DNA of 64,000 bases from positions 31,881,774 through 31,945,773 of the forward strand of contig NC_054548.1 of assembly GCF_017654505.1 (NCBI RefSeq), written 5' to 3'. This document shows, in pieces, positions 33,835 through 45,025 of the stretch. The stretch's first letter is position 1. Every line of letters begins with the position of its first letter. The notes beneath the pieces were generated by a model. That model searched no databases and was not told where the DNA came from. It saw only the letters and a program-made list of their open reading frames with translations. This stretch comes from Polyodon spathula (Eukaryota; Chordata; Actinopteri; Acipenseriformes; Polyodontidae). Both the position numbers and the translations under genes were made by a program.

Positions 33835-34566
33835 CTAATCAGTACTTTCTGTTTTTCTACATGTTAACCACTCCCTAATCCATGTACATGTGTTTCCTTG
33901 AATCCCTACTGCGTTCAGTTTGAGAATTAATCTTTTGTGCGGGACTTTGTCAAAAGCTTTCTGGAAATCTAAATAAACCATGTCATATGCTTTGCAATTA
34001 TCCATTATCGATGTTGCATCCTCAAAAAAATCAAGCAAGTTAGTTAGGCACGATCTCCCTTTCCTAAAACCATGTTGACTGTCTCCCAGGACCCTGTTAC
34101 CATATAGGTAATTTTCCATTTTGGATCTTATTATAGTTTCCATAAGTTTGCATATAATAGAAGTCAGGCTTACTGGTCTGTAGTTACCTGGTTCAGTTTT
34201 GTTTCCCTTTTTGTGGATCGGTATTACGTTTGCAATTTTCCAGTCTGTCGGTACCACCCCTGTGTCAAGAGACTGCTGCATGATCTTGGTTAGCGGTTTG
34301 TAAATTACTTCTTTCATTTCTTTGAGTACTACTGGGAGGATCTCATCCGGCCCAGGGGATTTGTTTATTTTAAGAGCTCCTAGTCCCTTTAACACTTCTG
34401 CCTCAGTTATGCTAAAGTTATTTAAAACTGGATAGGAACTGGATGACATGTGGGGCATGTTGTCAGTATCTTCCTTTGTAAAAACTTGTGAAAAGTAATC
34501 ATTTAACATATTTGCTATTTTTTTTTTTCTTCCTCTACGATTTTGCCATTTGTATCTCTTAAACAT
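33835..34566 (-). pseudogene. CR1-like ORF2, RT first half
   Basis: A 243-codon frame with IANMLNDYFSQVFTKED, ALKINKSPGPDEI, VIPIHKKGNKTEPGNYRP, GFRKGRSCLTNLL and VYLDFQKAFDKVPH. These are RT motifs 0 to A; the aspartate of YLDFQKAFD is the first catalytic Asp. Frameshifts flank it on both sides. Confidence 0.88.
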
Positions 34567-34674
34567 TTAATCTCCTCTTTGAATGTTCTCTTGCTGTTGT
34601 AATATTGGAAAAACATTTTGGAATTGGTTTTAGCTCCCTTAGCAATGTTCATTTCTATTTCTCTCTTGGCCTTT

Positions 34675-35740
34675 CTAACTTCCTTTTTGACTTGCGTTTG
34701 CAGTTCTGTGTACTCTTTCTGCGTACTTTCTTTTTGGTCCTTTTTTAATGTTCTGTAAAGTGCCTTTTTTCGCTGAATATTTTTTTTTAATTGATCTATT
34801 AAACCATTTTGGCAATTTAGTTTTACATTTAGATTTGTCTACTTTAGGGATATAATTGTTTTGCGCCTCTAGTACTACATTTTTGAAGAATAACCATCCT
34901 TCTTCTGTGGGTGTTTTCTCTATTTTACTCCAATCTACTTCTGTTAGTCTCTGTTTCATACCTTCATAGTTTGCTTTTCTAAAATTGTAAACCTTAGCTT
35001 TAGTCATTTCTTTTGGGGATTTAAAAAACACTTCAAATGAGACCATGTTGTGGTCTGAGTTTGCCAGTGGTTCTCTGTCCTCTGTTTTAGTTATTCTATC
35101 TTCGTTATTTGAAAAGACTAAATCAAGGCATGCCTCCCCTCTAGTGGGTGCCTTCACAAATTGTGTTAGGAAGCAGTCATTTGTCATTTCCACCATTTCT
35201 ATTTCATCCTTCGCGCTACCCACCGGGTTTTCCCATTTTATTTGGGGGAAGTTGAAATCCCCCATTAGTATGGCTTCTCCTTTGCTACACACATTTCTAA
35301 TGTCATTGTATAACAGATTATTTTGCTCACCGTCTGAATCTGGCGGTCTATAGCATGCTCCTATTATTATGCCTTTTGAATTTTTGTCCGTTATTCTGAC
35401 CCATATTGATTCGGTTTTATTTTCTTTGTCCAGGTTTAACACCTGGGCTTCAAGACTGTTTCTTATGTATAGCGCTACCCCTCCTCCTCTTCTGTCCTGC
35501 CTGTCTTTCCTATACAGTGTATACCCACAAATATTATATTCGTCCCCATCACTCTCAGACAACCAAGTTTCTGTAACACCTATCACATCATAGTTACTTG
35601 TTAGTGCAGTAGCTTCAAGTTCTAGAATTTTGTTTCTGATACTTCTAGCATTTAGATAAATACATTTAATGGTTGTCTTACCTGAGTTGTTGTTCTTGTT
35701 TTGATGCGGTCTCCCTTCTGTTTTTTTGTTGATTTCTCCC
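34675..35740 (-). pseudogene. CR1-like ORF2, APE endonuclease
   Basis: The frame is open upstream of 35586 to about 35740, where IKCIYLNARSIRNKI gives the first APE block. VIGVTETWLSESDG, ALYIRNS, IIGACYRPPDSDG, AILMGDFNFPQIKW and LANSDHNMVSFEV follow. These supply the catalytic Asn, Glu, Asp and Asp-His residues of AP-type LINE endonucleases. The frame ends at 34675 in a linker; the rest of ORF2 is in other frames. Confidence 0.88.
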
Positions 35741-35750
35741 CCCTTCCTTT

Positions 35751-36830
35751 CTAGTTTAAATGCTTCCGAACCTGCTCGAGGATCTTTTCTCCGAGTAGAC
35801 TGGTTCCCTTGTTATTTAAATGCAGTCCATCCCGTCTATACAGATAGTCCTTGTTGTAGAATGTGGTCCAATGATCAAGATAGGTGAAGCCTTCCCGTGT
35901 GCACCACGTCTTCAGCCATTCGTTTTGATTAATTATTTCCAGCTGTCCATATGGTCCTTTGCAAGGTGCCGGTAGTATACCAGAAAATACCACAGTTTTG
36001 GTTTTCTCTTTTAATTTCCTTCCTAGCTCTCTGAATTTGTTTTGCAGGGATTTTGGTCTGTCTCTTCCAATGTTGTTTGTACCGATGTGGACGACTACTA
36101 CCGGGTCGTCTCCTGTTCGTTCTAGGAGCCTGTCCATGTTCTCAGTGATGTGCTTGACCGAGGCTCCCGGAAGGCAGCACACTGTTGTAGTAAGGGGGTC
36201 CAAACTGCGAATTGAACTTGCTGTGTTTCTCAATATGGAGTCCCCAACAATCATGACCTCCCTTCTTTTTGCTGTCTGGTCACCACTGTCAATAGGGTCC
36301 TGGATGTTGTTCCTTTCATTCTCTTGTTGTTGGTTCTGCTCATCAAAATTCTGAAGTGACTCAAATCTGTTGGTTGTTTTGATTTCTGGTGGTTGTGTTT
36401 GACGAAGTTTCTTTTTTTCCCTGCTTCTGCCTACCTGAACCCAGCTGTTCTGACCTTCTATCTCCCTGGTGGCTTTCAGTCTGTTAGGGGTGATGCAGAC
36501 TTCCATGAATTGTGGGTGTGCCAGTTCCTCAAGATCCTGTTGCTGTCTCACTTCTTCCAGCTCCATTTCTAGCATACCTACTAGTTTATGCAAATCCTGG
36601 ATCGTGCTGCACTTTACGCACACTTGGTTTAGCTCCGCTGGGTTTTCTCGGATTTCCCACATCAAGCAGGTGTCACAGATTACTGGCTTGAAGACCATGT
36701 TGAGGTTTTTTTTTTTTTTTTTTTGGAGTTTAGTTTCTTCTGCAGCCGTCAGCCTGCTTTCAAACTGCTTCGAAACTGCTCTGTACTTTTCCACGCCTGT
36801 ACTTCTCCCACTCGCTGTCGCTCCTTCCAC
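35751..36830 (-). CDS. CR1-like ORF1 with SGNH esterase domain
   Basis: An intact 359-codon frame. An internal Met at about residue 45 (36698) is the more likely start, since the homologous frame at 54 kb begins there and the upstream part contains a run of lysines from a poly-T tract. Near residue 50 a C-x2-C ... C-x2-C pair (CDTC, CVKC) suggests a zinc-binding module, followed by a Glu-rich coiled coil (LEMELEEVRQQQDLEEL). From about residue 185 it is an SGNH hydrolase: block I VGDSILR with the nucleophile Ser, block III HIGTNNIG, and block V DGLHLNNKG with the Asp/His pair at about 334/337. Esterase ORF1 proteins are known in CR1-clade LINEs. The catalytic residues look intact. Confidence 0.85.
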   Translation of the reverse strand: MEGATASGRSTGVEKYRAVSKQFESRLTAAEETKLQKKKKKNLNMVFKPVICDTCLMWEIRENPAELNQVCVKCSTIQDLHKLVGMLEMELEEVRQQQDLEELAHPQFMEVCITPNRLKATREIEGQNSWVQVGRSREKKKLRQTQPPEIKTTNRFESLQNFDEQNQQQENERNNIQDPIDSGDQTAKRREVMIVGDSILRNTASSIRSLDPLTTTVCCLPGASVKHITENMDRLLERTGDDPVVVVHIGTNNIGRDRPKSLQNKFRELGRKLKEKTKTVVFSGILPAPCKGPYGQLEIINQNEWLKTWCTREGFTYLDHWTTFYNKDYLYRRDGLHLNNKGTSLLGEKILEQVRKHLN

Positions 36831-37002
36831 TCGCTGTCGAGTTTGACACTGGGACGGGTTTTATTCTCAGTCGATGTTGTGCTTCATTGGTGCACTATGT
36901 GTTTGTGCCTGTAGTAGTTATGTTATGGTATCAATTCCATGGCGGGGTTAAATAACGTTAATGACAAGTGTTTTTTTCAAGCGAGTTTGTTCTGTATTTT
37001 AA

Positions 37003-37145
37003 AATGGCATCTCTAAAGAAAGGAAGCTACGTTTGGAAGTGTTTTGAGGAACCTGACGAGAAAACCGTGGTATGTAAATCATTATGCCGAACAAAATTGC
37101 CGTACCACAGACAGCTGTCATCAACTTCAAACTTCGTGGGATTAT
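37003..37145 (+). pseudogene. BED zinc-finger start of hAT transposase
   Basis: From ATG 37003 the frame reads MASLKKGSYVWKCFEEPDEK and then VVCKSLCRTKL with TSNF. Aromatic W..F followed by C-x2/3-C and a later TSN(L/F) is the BED zinc finger found at the start of hAT transposases. The second half (H-x-H) is lost and stops follow. Confidence 0.5.
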
Positions 37146-37938
37146 AGAACTGTACAGTTGCTTGGATCTTCTTTGTATCATTCCTGATGGCAGCGGAAGG
37201 ATGAAACATGCTCAGCAATTTTTCTTGGTTTGCAAGTGTAGACTGTTAGAGTGCAGTCCTTCTGCTTCCACAAGTTGATACACGGCCCATCGATTGTCCT
37301 CTCTCTAAGGTAGGTAATTTCTCCTTCCCCAGGTGCTAACAAATTTAACTTGAGTATGCAGCTGTGGCTGTGTTTTGTCGCTTTCCCAAAATTTCTGCAA
37401 CTTCATCATCACTTTCACTGTCACTATCAGTAACCTTGTTCTGATCACAGTACATTTCATCACTGTCTCTTGGTCTGACGCATTTTCGTGTCCAGATTAG
37501 TCTTCCAATAACTCCTGAAAGTACTGCAGTCCTACGTTGTGTTTGTCTATTCATTTTCACTACACAATAATTTAATTTTACAGTTGATAAATAAATCACT
37601 TGTCTGAAAAAGTATCCTGTTGTAGCTATTCAAAATAAACGCAAAGCTTTCAGGTTCAGCAGCTCGATCACACTCACTACAAACCCACCGTTTTTACTAT
37701 GACGGTCAAAATGGCAGCTCCGGTAGTTCTAGCTGTAATGTATTATATCTCCATAGGTTTCTGCATCCCTGGGTCTGCTGATGCTTTGAGATGTTTAATA
37801 CATATATTTAGGAAGTGACAAAAAAGCACAGGTGCCTAGCTGCCAAAGTGGAGAAAAATGCATTTAAAAACCATGATCAGTCAAAAAGACTGCTCTGGTA
37901 TTTCTTGTGTTAATCCTTCAAGACTTTTTATGGGCTTC

Positions 37939-38411
37939 TGTGACGGGGCACACCCAAACCCTGTGCATATTATGTTTTGTATTTGTTGTATTATTAAAAA
38001 CCGTGTTGTTTAATTTGTATAAAGCATGCTGTTTTGTTGTTTTTGCAGCATGGATGGGGTTAAACTTCCCCATCCATGCAGACTCTGTTCAGAATGTGAC
38101 TGTCTCCAGATTGCTTGATTCATTGTTAATTTGGAGACGATCACTTGTATATAAGCCACCGCTTTGGCTGATTGGAGAGAGTGTGTTCAGAATCGGAACA
38201 AGGGTTGGGAGGTAGAGCTTATTAAATATAAGCAATTACTACGCATGTGGGTTATACCCCAGCACGATACTTGTTTGTCTGTTTTTGCCAACGTGCCATT
38301 TTATTTTGAATAAGTCTTCTATTTTGTTTAACCCTTTTTATTTTACAATAAACTGTGCATTTATTCATATCCCAGAACTGTCTGTGTCCACTGTCTTCCG
38401 GGTTCTGATGT
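37939..38411 (+). mobile_element. LTR-like sequence
   Basis: Begins TGTGACGGGGCACACCC and contains a polyadenylation signal AATAAAC (38347) and T-rich U3/R-like text. It ends near 'cttccgggttctgatgtca'. The end region 'catatcccagaactg' with 'tgtgtccactgtcttccgg' recurs inverted at 39190-39250. No target duplication was identified, so boundaries are approximate. Confidence 0.5.
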
Positions 38412-38419
38412 CACCACCA

Positions 38420-39250
38420 GCCATCCATGTTGTATATGGTGTGCTGTGTGGGAGCAACTAGTGGTCTCCCTCTTGTGGTGGAGGTGGGAGCTGCAAATAG
38501 TCTCCCACTAGCGGTGCATGCGAGAGCATCAGTTAATCCTCCCATTGCGGCGGAGGCGGGAGCAACAAGTAGTTCTCTTCTGTCGCCGGGGACAGTGGGG
38601 CAGCTCTCCCTCTTGCGCCATGGAACTGGCGCTCCTTATGGAGGAGGGGGCAGAAGTGGCCCGACTCTCCGTAGGCAGTGCACATGTTTAAGGCCTCGAG
38701 AGCTCTGAGGTAGGCCTCCCAGCTGCCTTCCGGTCATCTCTTCTGTTTCTCTCCGGGGTGGGGTAGTTAATGGAGTGGCACCCCTCCCTGCAGGAAGGGC
38801 ACCAGCTCTTGGCCTCAATCAGGTGAAAGTAGCTGATCCAGCGGACCCCTGCTATGCCTGTTGCGCCAGTTCCACCTCCAGCCAGGGACGGGTTGGTCGG
38901 GTGCATGTGCCTCACCTTTTAGGCAGGTGAAAAATGGCATACGTGGCGGCACTTATGACCAGCCCCGTGCTGCTGTTGCCCCACCTTCTTTTGGCTCTTT
39001 CTTCTCGTCTTACAATCCCTTTTGGTTTTTTTCCTTCAAAAAAAAAAAAAAAAAAAAACACCTTCAAAAAGAATATTCTTGGGGGGGGGGGAAATAAACT
39101 GCACCCGCAGTATCTCTGGCTTGACACGTCGAGGCGTTGTTTAATCCCACACAGGACACCAAATGCGACACGAATGGCTTGTCGTGGTCAGACCCGGAAG
39201 ACAATGGACACAGACAACAGTGCTGGGATATGAAGAAATGCACTTTTATA
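38420..39250 (-). pseudogene. remnant of proline-rich LTR element
   Basis: The minus strand, with many stops, shows CTAYGESGHFCP (zinc-knuckle-like), then ENYLLLPPPPQWED and GDYLQLPPPP repeats. These match the repeat style of the 13101-13889 ORF. Further right are a poly-G/poly-A tract and a partial inverted LTR end (39190-39250). It is a decayed relative of the LTR element at 13-14.6 kb. Confidence 0.55.
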
Positions 39251-39446
39251 CACCTACCAAGATTCTTAACTGCAGTAGAACCACGTATCTGTCAGTGTGA
39301 TGTGCTCTGACGTGTAGTTATGTAATTTATTCTTTTTTTACAAGTTGATATCAGATTATTAATTTGTATGTTTCATGTTTTGAGTCTGTAAATCAGAAAA
39401 ACATTAATTATGTAAAATTCCATCTTTTTGTTGATTTGTATTACAG

Positions 39447-39546
39447 ATGGAGCGGCTGTCCTCGTGAGCCTAATTACCAGGGCTGTTCTCCATCACTTCA
39501 ATTTCCACAAACCTGTGCAGTGTGTCCGCTTCTCTCCTGATGGCAG
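39447..39546 (+). CDS. PWP2: PWP2 coding exon 4
   Basis: Acceptor TTACAG (39441-39446) and donor GTAAGC (39547). It encodes DGAAVLVSLITRAVLHHFNF and VQCVRFSPDGR, a WD40 blade with the usual FSPDG turn. It leaves AG, completed by G of exon 5. The CR1-like LINE at 39623 begins only 76 bp after the donor. Confidence 0.96.
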
Positions 39547-39622
39547 GTAAGCTGATCTCCCTTTCTATGTGCTTATGGGGCCTGAAGCCGCTTCGGCTGG
39601 ATTACCCTTTAAACAAACTTAA

Positions 39623-41784
39623 GAAAGTTTACAAACAAGAGGAGGCCATTCGGCCCATCTTGCTCGTTTGGTTGTTAGTAGCTTATTGATACCAGAATCT
39701 CATCAAGCAGCTTCTTGAAGGATCCCAGGGTGTCAGCTTCAATAACATTACTGGGGAGTTGATTCCAGACCCTCACAATTCTCTGTGTAAAAACGTGCCT
39801 TCTATTTTCTGTTCTGAATGCCCCTTTGTCTAATCTCCATTTGTGACTCCTGGTCCTTGTTTCTTTTTTCAGGCTGAAAAAGTCCCTTGGGTCGACACTG
39901 TCAATACCTTTTAGAATTTTGAATGCTTGAATTAGGTCGCCACGTAGTCTTCTTTGTTCAAGACTGAACAGATTCAGATGTATCTGAGCATCTTGTTGGC
40001 TTTTTTTATAGCTTCCCCACATTATCTAAATGAAGACATTTGAGTCAACAAAAACTCCTAGGTCTTTTTCATAGATTCCTTTTCCAATTTCAGTATCTCC
40101 CATATGATATTTATAATGTACATTTTTATTTCTTGCGTGCAGTACCTTACACTTTTTTCTATTAAATGTAATTTGCCATGTGTCTGCCCAGTTCCGAATC
40201 TTGTCTAGATCATTTTGATTGACCTTTGCGCTGCAACAGTGTTTGCCACTCCTCCTATTTTTGTGTCGTCTGCAAATTGAACAAGTTTGCTTACTATACC
40301 AGAATCTAAATCATTAATGTAGATTAGGAATAGCAGAGGACCTAATACTGATCCCTGTGGTACTCCACAGGTTACCACACTCCATTCTGAGGTTTCTCCT
40401 CTAATCAGTACTTTGTTTTCTATGTGTTAACCACTCCTTAATCCATGTACATGTGTTTCCTTTAATCCCTACTGCGTTCAGTTTGAGAATTAATCTTTTG
40501 TGTGGGACTTTGTCAAAAGCTTTCTGGAAATCTAAATAAACAGTGTCATGTGCTTTGCAATTATCCATTACCGAAGTTGCATCCTCAAAAAAATCAAGCA
40601 AGTTAGTTAGACACGATCGCCTTTTCCTAAAACCATGTTGACTGTCTCCCAGGACCCTGTTACCATATAGGTAATTTTCCATTTTGGATCTTATTATAGT
40701 TTCCATAAGTTTGCATATAATAGAAGTCGGGCTTACTGGTCTGTAGTTACCTGGTTCAGTTTTGTTTCCCTTTTTGTGGCTTGGTATTACGTTTGCAATT
40801 TTCCAGTCTGTCGCTACCACCCCTGTGTCGAGACTTGGTTAGCGGTTTGTAAGTAACTTCTTTCATTTCTTTGAGTACTATTGGGAGGATCTCATCCGGC
40901 CCAGGGGATTTGTTTATTTTAAGAGCTCCTAGTCCCTTTAACACTTCTGCCTCAGTTATGCTAAAGTTATTTAAAACTGGATAGGAACTGGATGACATGT
41001 GGGGCATGTTGTCAGTATCTTCCTTTGTAAAAACTTGTGAAAAGTAATCATTTAATATATTTGCTATTTTTTTTCCTTCATCTACGATTTTGCCATTTGT
41101 ATCTCTTAAACATTTAATCTCCTCTTTGAATGTTCTCTTGCTGTTGTAATATTGGAAAAACATTTTGGAATTGGTTTTAGCTGCCTTAGCAATGTTCATT
41201 TCTATTTCTCTCTTGGCCTTTCTGACTTCCTTTTTGACTTGTGTTTGCAGTTCCATGTACTCTCTGCGTACTTTCTTTTTGGTGCCTTTTTTAATGCTCT
41301 GTAAAATGCCTTTTTTCGCTGAATATTTTTTTTAATTGATCTATTAAACCATTTTGGCAATTTAGTTTTACATTTAGATTTGTCTACTTTAGGGATGTAA
41401 TTGTTTTGCACCTCTAGTACTACATTTTTGAAGAACAACCATCCTTCTTCTGTGGGTGTTTTCTCTTTTACTCCAGTCTACTTCTGTTAGTCTCTGTTTC
41501 ATACCTTCATAGTTTGCTTTTCTAAAATTGTAAACCTTAGCTTTAGTCATTACTGTTGGGGTTTTAAAAAACACTTCAAATGAGACCATGTTGTGGTCTG
41601 AGTTTGCCAGTGGTTCTCTGACCTCTGTTTTAGTTATTCTGTCTTCGTTATTTGAAAAGACTAAATCAAGGCATGCCTCCCCTCTAGTCGGTGCCTTGAC
41701 AAATTGTGTTAGGAAGCAGTCATTTGTCATTTCCACCATTTCAATTTCATCCTTCGTGCTACCCACCGGGTTTTCCCATTTTAT
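39623..41784 (-). mobile_element. CR1-like LINE (-), ORF2 portion
   Basis: Runs from the 3' end at 39623 through C-terminal, RT and linker sequence into the endonuclease (GEACLDLVFSNN). It stops abruptly at 41784, where 'ttttcccattttatt' is followed by unrelated TA-rich sequence. An internal deletion removes part of the RT C-terminal region near 39975-39990. Frameshifts occur at about 40400 and 40810. Antisense to PWP2. Confidence 0.88.
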
Positions 41785-41930
41785 TATATATATATATAAA
41801 GCTCAAAGAGCCAGCTGCCCAACGTTTCGATATGTTGTACATATCTTTCTCAAGGGAGCCTGTGTTTTAATCCAAACATTGGAGGTATTTATAGGTTTTT
41901 GACGGCATGACAACCACTTGTTATTGTTTA
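41785..41930. mobile_element. possible Penelope-like terminal fragment
   Basis: A TA run then 'agctgcccaacgtttcgata' and 'tatctttctcaagggagcc'. An ACGTTTCG...TTCTCAAGG pattern resembles ends of Penelope-like elements. It is short and without coding sequence, so the assignment is weak. Confidence 0.3.
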
Positions 41931-41989
41931 TATACAAATCCACGAATTACTCTTACATGATGTAATGGTGTTCTATATATTCACTATGG

Positions 41990-42340
41990 AGGGGGAAGCA
42001 GGCGTCTGATGATTGTGCCTATGGAGATCGCTCTGTGCAGCTCATGAACTTTGCTGTTTTTCAACTTGTATCATTGAAGCACAATGCCTCTGCATTTTTT
42101 AGAAGTATAAATGCTCCGGTAAACATAAATAATAAATCACAATACTCATAAATAATAATCACAATACTTCGACTTTTTTGTTTTATTTATTAGGCGCATC
42201 TGGATTTAGCAGTAGCGACTGGTTGAAATGGATACATTTTTTACTTTCAAAAGAAAAACTAAGGTGAAATCACTTCATTTTACCTGGCACAGACTGGGGT
42301 GGTTTCGTGATTTGTATATTGAAAATAAATTATAGGGGTT
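41990..42340 (+). mobile_element. hAT element 5' part, copy 1
   Basis: Closely follows 45450-45720: 'tgattgtgcct', 'tttgctgttttcaacttgt', 'aaatgctc..taaacataa' and 'agcagtag...tggttgaa' occur in both. At 42229 an ATG begins MDTFFTFKRKTK, resembling the start of an hAT transposase of this group. It is interrupted at 42341 by the solo LTR, then TA-rich sequence continues. Confidence 0.55.
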
Positions 42341-42934
42341 TGTGGCAAAGTGCCTGCCCCTGTGTGTATTATATGTTCTGTGTTAATGTTGGTGTATAGT
42401 CATTGGTACACTTGATATAAACGGGTCTGTGTAACACGAGTGTTTAAAATGTGTATTTGTACTTAGGCACAAGGATTGCACAGCACTTCACGTGCAAGTA
42501 AAAAGTAATAATATGTGAGCACGGGGAATTGCACTTTATTAATTAATGTGCAGTTGTACTGCGAATCCAATTGAATGATTGATTAGCAGTCGAGTCTCTG
42601 TACAGCTGCATAAAAGCAACATGTTTTGTTACTCGGGGTTGTGTGTTCGGTGAGTGGAGAATGGGATTGGAGACGGAGGTAATTGTGATAATTGTAAGAA
42701 AAATAGAAGCTCACAGTGTTTGTCTGTGTAGAACGTTTTGTTTGTCTCTTTTGTTTTGGCGAATGTGCCGTGTCCTGTGTTTTTGTTTTGTTATGACAGT
42801 TTATTTTCTGGCTTTTCTGTTCACTCATTAAATGCTGAGCGAAGCCATTCGCTCAGCTCAACCAAACTCCACCTCTCTGTTGCTTATTTCCTGGCTCTGG
42901 TCTGTCGCCACCCACTCCGTCCGTCTTTGTGACA
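42341..42934 (+). mobile_element. solo LTR with perfect GGGTT duplication
   Basis: Begins TGTGGCAAAGTGCCTGCCCC and ends GTCTTTGTGACA. It is flanked by GGGTT at 42336-42340 and 42935-42939. It is 594 bp, homologous to the minus-strand LTR at 14059-14617, and without internal sequence. The clean duplication shows insertion as an LTR element followed by recombination to a solo LTR, inside an hAT copy. Confidence 0.88.
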
Positions 42935-44550
42935 GGGTTATACAATAAACTTTTGTATACATGTTTATTCTTTAGTATGTTTGCACATTGTACAGGCCAT
43001 GGTCATTTTAAATGTTGCATCCGATTTGAATGGAAACATTGTATTTCAACTACAGTATGTCTAATTATTATCTGAGACACAGGCCTCTATTCATCAGTGC
43101 TAGTTCGAAAATGTCTTACCAAGGACTGCTGTGACATCACTTCATGCAAAAAAGTTACAATGCAAAACCGCACATTAGCCCCATTGCCATTGACTACAAC
43201 AGTTGAAAACTAAATGATTCGTTACATGTTTTAAGAGTAAATAAGGCCTTTTTTTGCAGGTCGGAGTTAACACTGCCTCTGACCTCTTCTAAAACATTTG
43301 CACAGTTCACATCCAGGTATTCTGTGAAGATGTATGTCCAGGTTGCAACTATAGTTAGTTATAACATTCAAATACGCCGTTTGCGAAAGTGTTATCGTGC
43401 GTCTTACTCGTGTGCTGTCTTAACTCTGTCTCTAATTCTTTCTTTATCCTCTTTTTTAAGATTTTGTTTTTAATACATTTCTTTGTTTTACATAGTCACT
43501 TTTTTTAGCACATAATGGAAATAATAATAATAAATAATAATATTGTAGCGGAGGCACTCGCTTTGCGTCTGCACAGTAATTGGACGCGGGTGCTGAGAGG
43601 CCAGCAGCACACAGACAGAAAGCAAGAGGCAGGAGACAGAGAGAAAAGGGAGAGAGGGACAGGCTCACACTGCCGTTAACGCTCACATTCGCTACCACCA
43701 GTCAATCTTAGATGGGTGTTACTGAAATGTCTCATTACAGACTGACCGCACCGCTTTGGATAATGTGTAGCGATGACGTTAGCCTCTGCTGACAGAACTG
43801 GAAGACAGACACACAGGCAGGGAAATGCGCTTAAGTGCTACGGCGCATATTTAAAACACAAATATAAAAGAAAAGGCAGCAAACAAAACAAAAGTACAGG
43901 TAATAATTACTGGCTTTCTGGGTCTCAATCTCTCTCCATCTTCGCTGAAACTCCTAATCTCCCTCCTTACTCAATTGCAACTCGACAGCATGCGCACGAG
44001 AATAATTAACAAATCAAAACATTAAATCAAATAATAACAATGTGGCAGCTGCAAGCTAAAGGTATGAGTTTTTTTTTACACAATGTTATAAAATTCAAAA
44101 GCGTACTTACAAAATGAAAGGTCTCCCCTGCTTTCCGATGGCATGTACATTTCTGAACATTATTTTTTGTTTTCCAGTGTTGGCGGCTTTCAATGACGTT
44201 AAAGCTCTCGCTGCTGTAGATTCCGAGGAGGGGGCTGCCTTTGCTGTAGAGATCCCCAGGCTGTGTTGGTGGCACTTTGACACTTCACGGTCTTTGATTA
44301 ACTCTAATTTTTTTGTCCTGATTACAAAATTATTTTTTTTAGATTAAATTTTGTTAAAACGATTCCATGATTTCTTTTTTATCTCCAATTGTTTTTGTTC
44401 TGTGCTTTAATTTCAGAGTACATTGAGACATTAAACTGCATAAATTTCAGTAAAAACTGGAAAAATGGAGGTGTTCTAAAACTTCTGACCGGTGGTTTGT
44501 GTGAGTGTGGGATTTGACGTGTGTGGTGTAGTGTGATATATTGATATAGG

Positions 44551-44562
44551 TATATATATATA

Positions 44563-44641
<79 letters not shown>
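44551..44641. repeat. TA microsatellite
   Basis: About 90 bp of nearly pure TA. Frames reported across it are spurious. Confidence 0.95.
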
Positions 44642-44642
<1 letters not shown>

Positions 44643-45025
44643 CGCCATATATAACAGCATACATATTTATAAACCTGAAATGATGGCAATTATGGTGATA
44701 ACCATCAAAAAAGCATACCACAGTTATCATTGGACCGTGATCTTTTTTTGTAATCCATTTGTGGCTATTTAAAGACAGTCAAGTAATTTTTTGATGAGAA
44801 AAATAACTTCAAAATAAAGTTTTAAAACAAATACAACACACTGGTACTACAGGTCTATCAGGCATTACCTAACTGGACGTAGTGTTCACTCCAGCTCTGT
44901 CTCACAGGCTCAGCAAAATAATGCTGCTTTTTTTATTTATAAGGATATAAAAGGGTAAGGATATGACCACTGCAGCTGAATACCCTCTTCATCTTTATCA
45001 GTTTGGACGACATCCTATTATAAGA

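Larger units (their letters stand above)
32826..36850 (-). mobile_element. near full-length CR1-like LINE
   Basis: The most complete LINE in the window, antisense to PWP2. In element order (right to left) it has a 5' untranslated end near 36850, ORF1 with SGNH esterase, then ORF2 with APE endonuclease, RT and C-terminal domain. The 3' tail of ATAAGAAC octamers lies at about 32828-32855. No poly(A). ORF1 plus APE-EN/RT and an octamer tail define the CR1 clade. ORF2 is broken by a few frameshifts, one in a T/A homopolymer near 34520 and one near 33850. Otherwise it is nearly identical to the copy at 51.1-54.6 kb, implying recent activity of the family. Confidence 0.92.
28200..39446 (+). other. 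PWP2 intron 3
   Basis: An 11.2-kb intron made mostly of mobile elements: an L2-like piece, a CR1-like 3' end, a Tc1 fragment, a near full-length CR1-like element antisense to the gene, a BED-finger hAT start and an LTR-element remnant. Stretches at 29140-30250 and 31970-32820 show no gene or recognised element beyond microsatellites. Confidence 0.8.

Noticed and set aside
35045..36914. Plus-strand open frames of up to 131 codons
   Set aside because: They lie opposite the CR1-like ORF1 and endonuclease frames, which carry clear motifs; these are antisense shadows.
37345..37599. Minus-strand 84-codon frame with DSDSESDDE acidic stretch
   Set aside because: It might be the acidic start of a piggyBac-like transposase, but no catalytic or DNA-binding motif follows, so I did not annotate it.
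44114..44347. Plus-strand frame after a TTTTCCAG acceptor-like site
   Set aside because: No similarity to PWP2, wrong place for the next exon (exon 5 at 49920 joins exon 4 in phase), and no other match.
44379..44689. Open frames over the TA run at 44.5 kb
   Set aside because: Artefacts of a dinucleotide repeat with no conserved sequence outside it.
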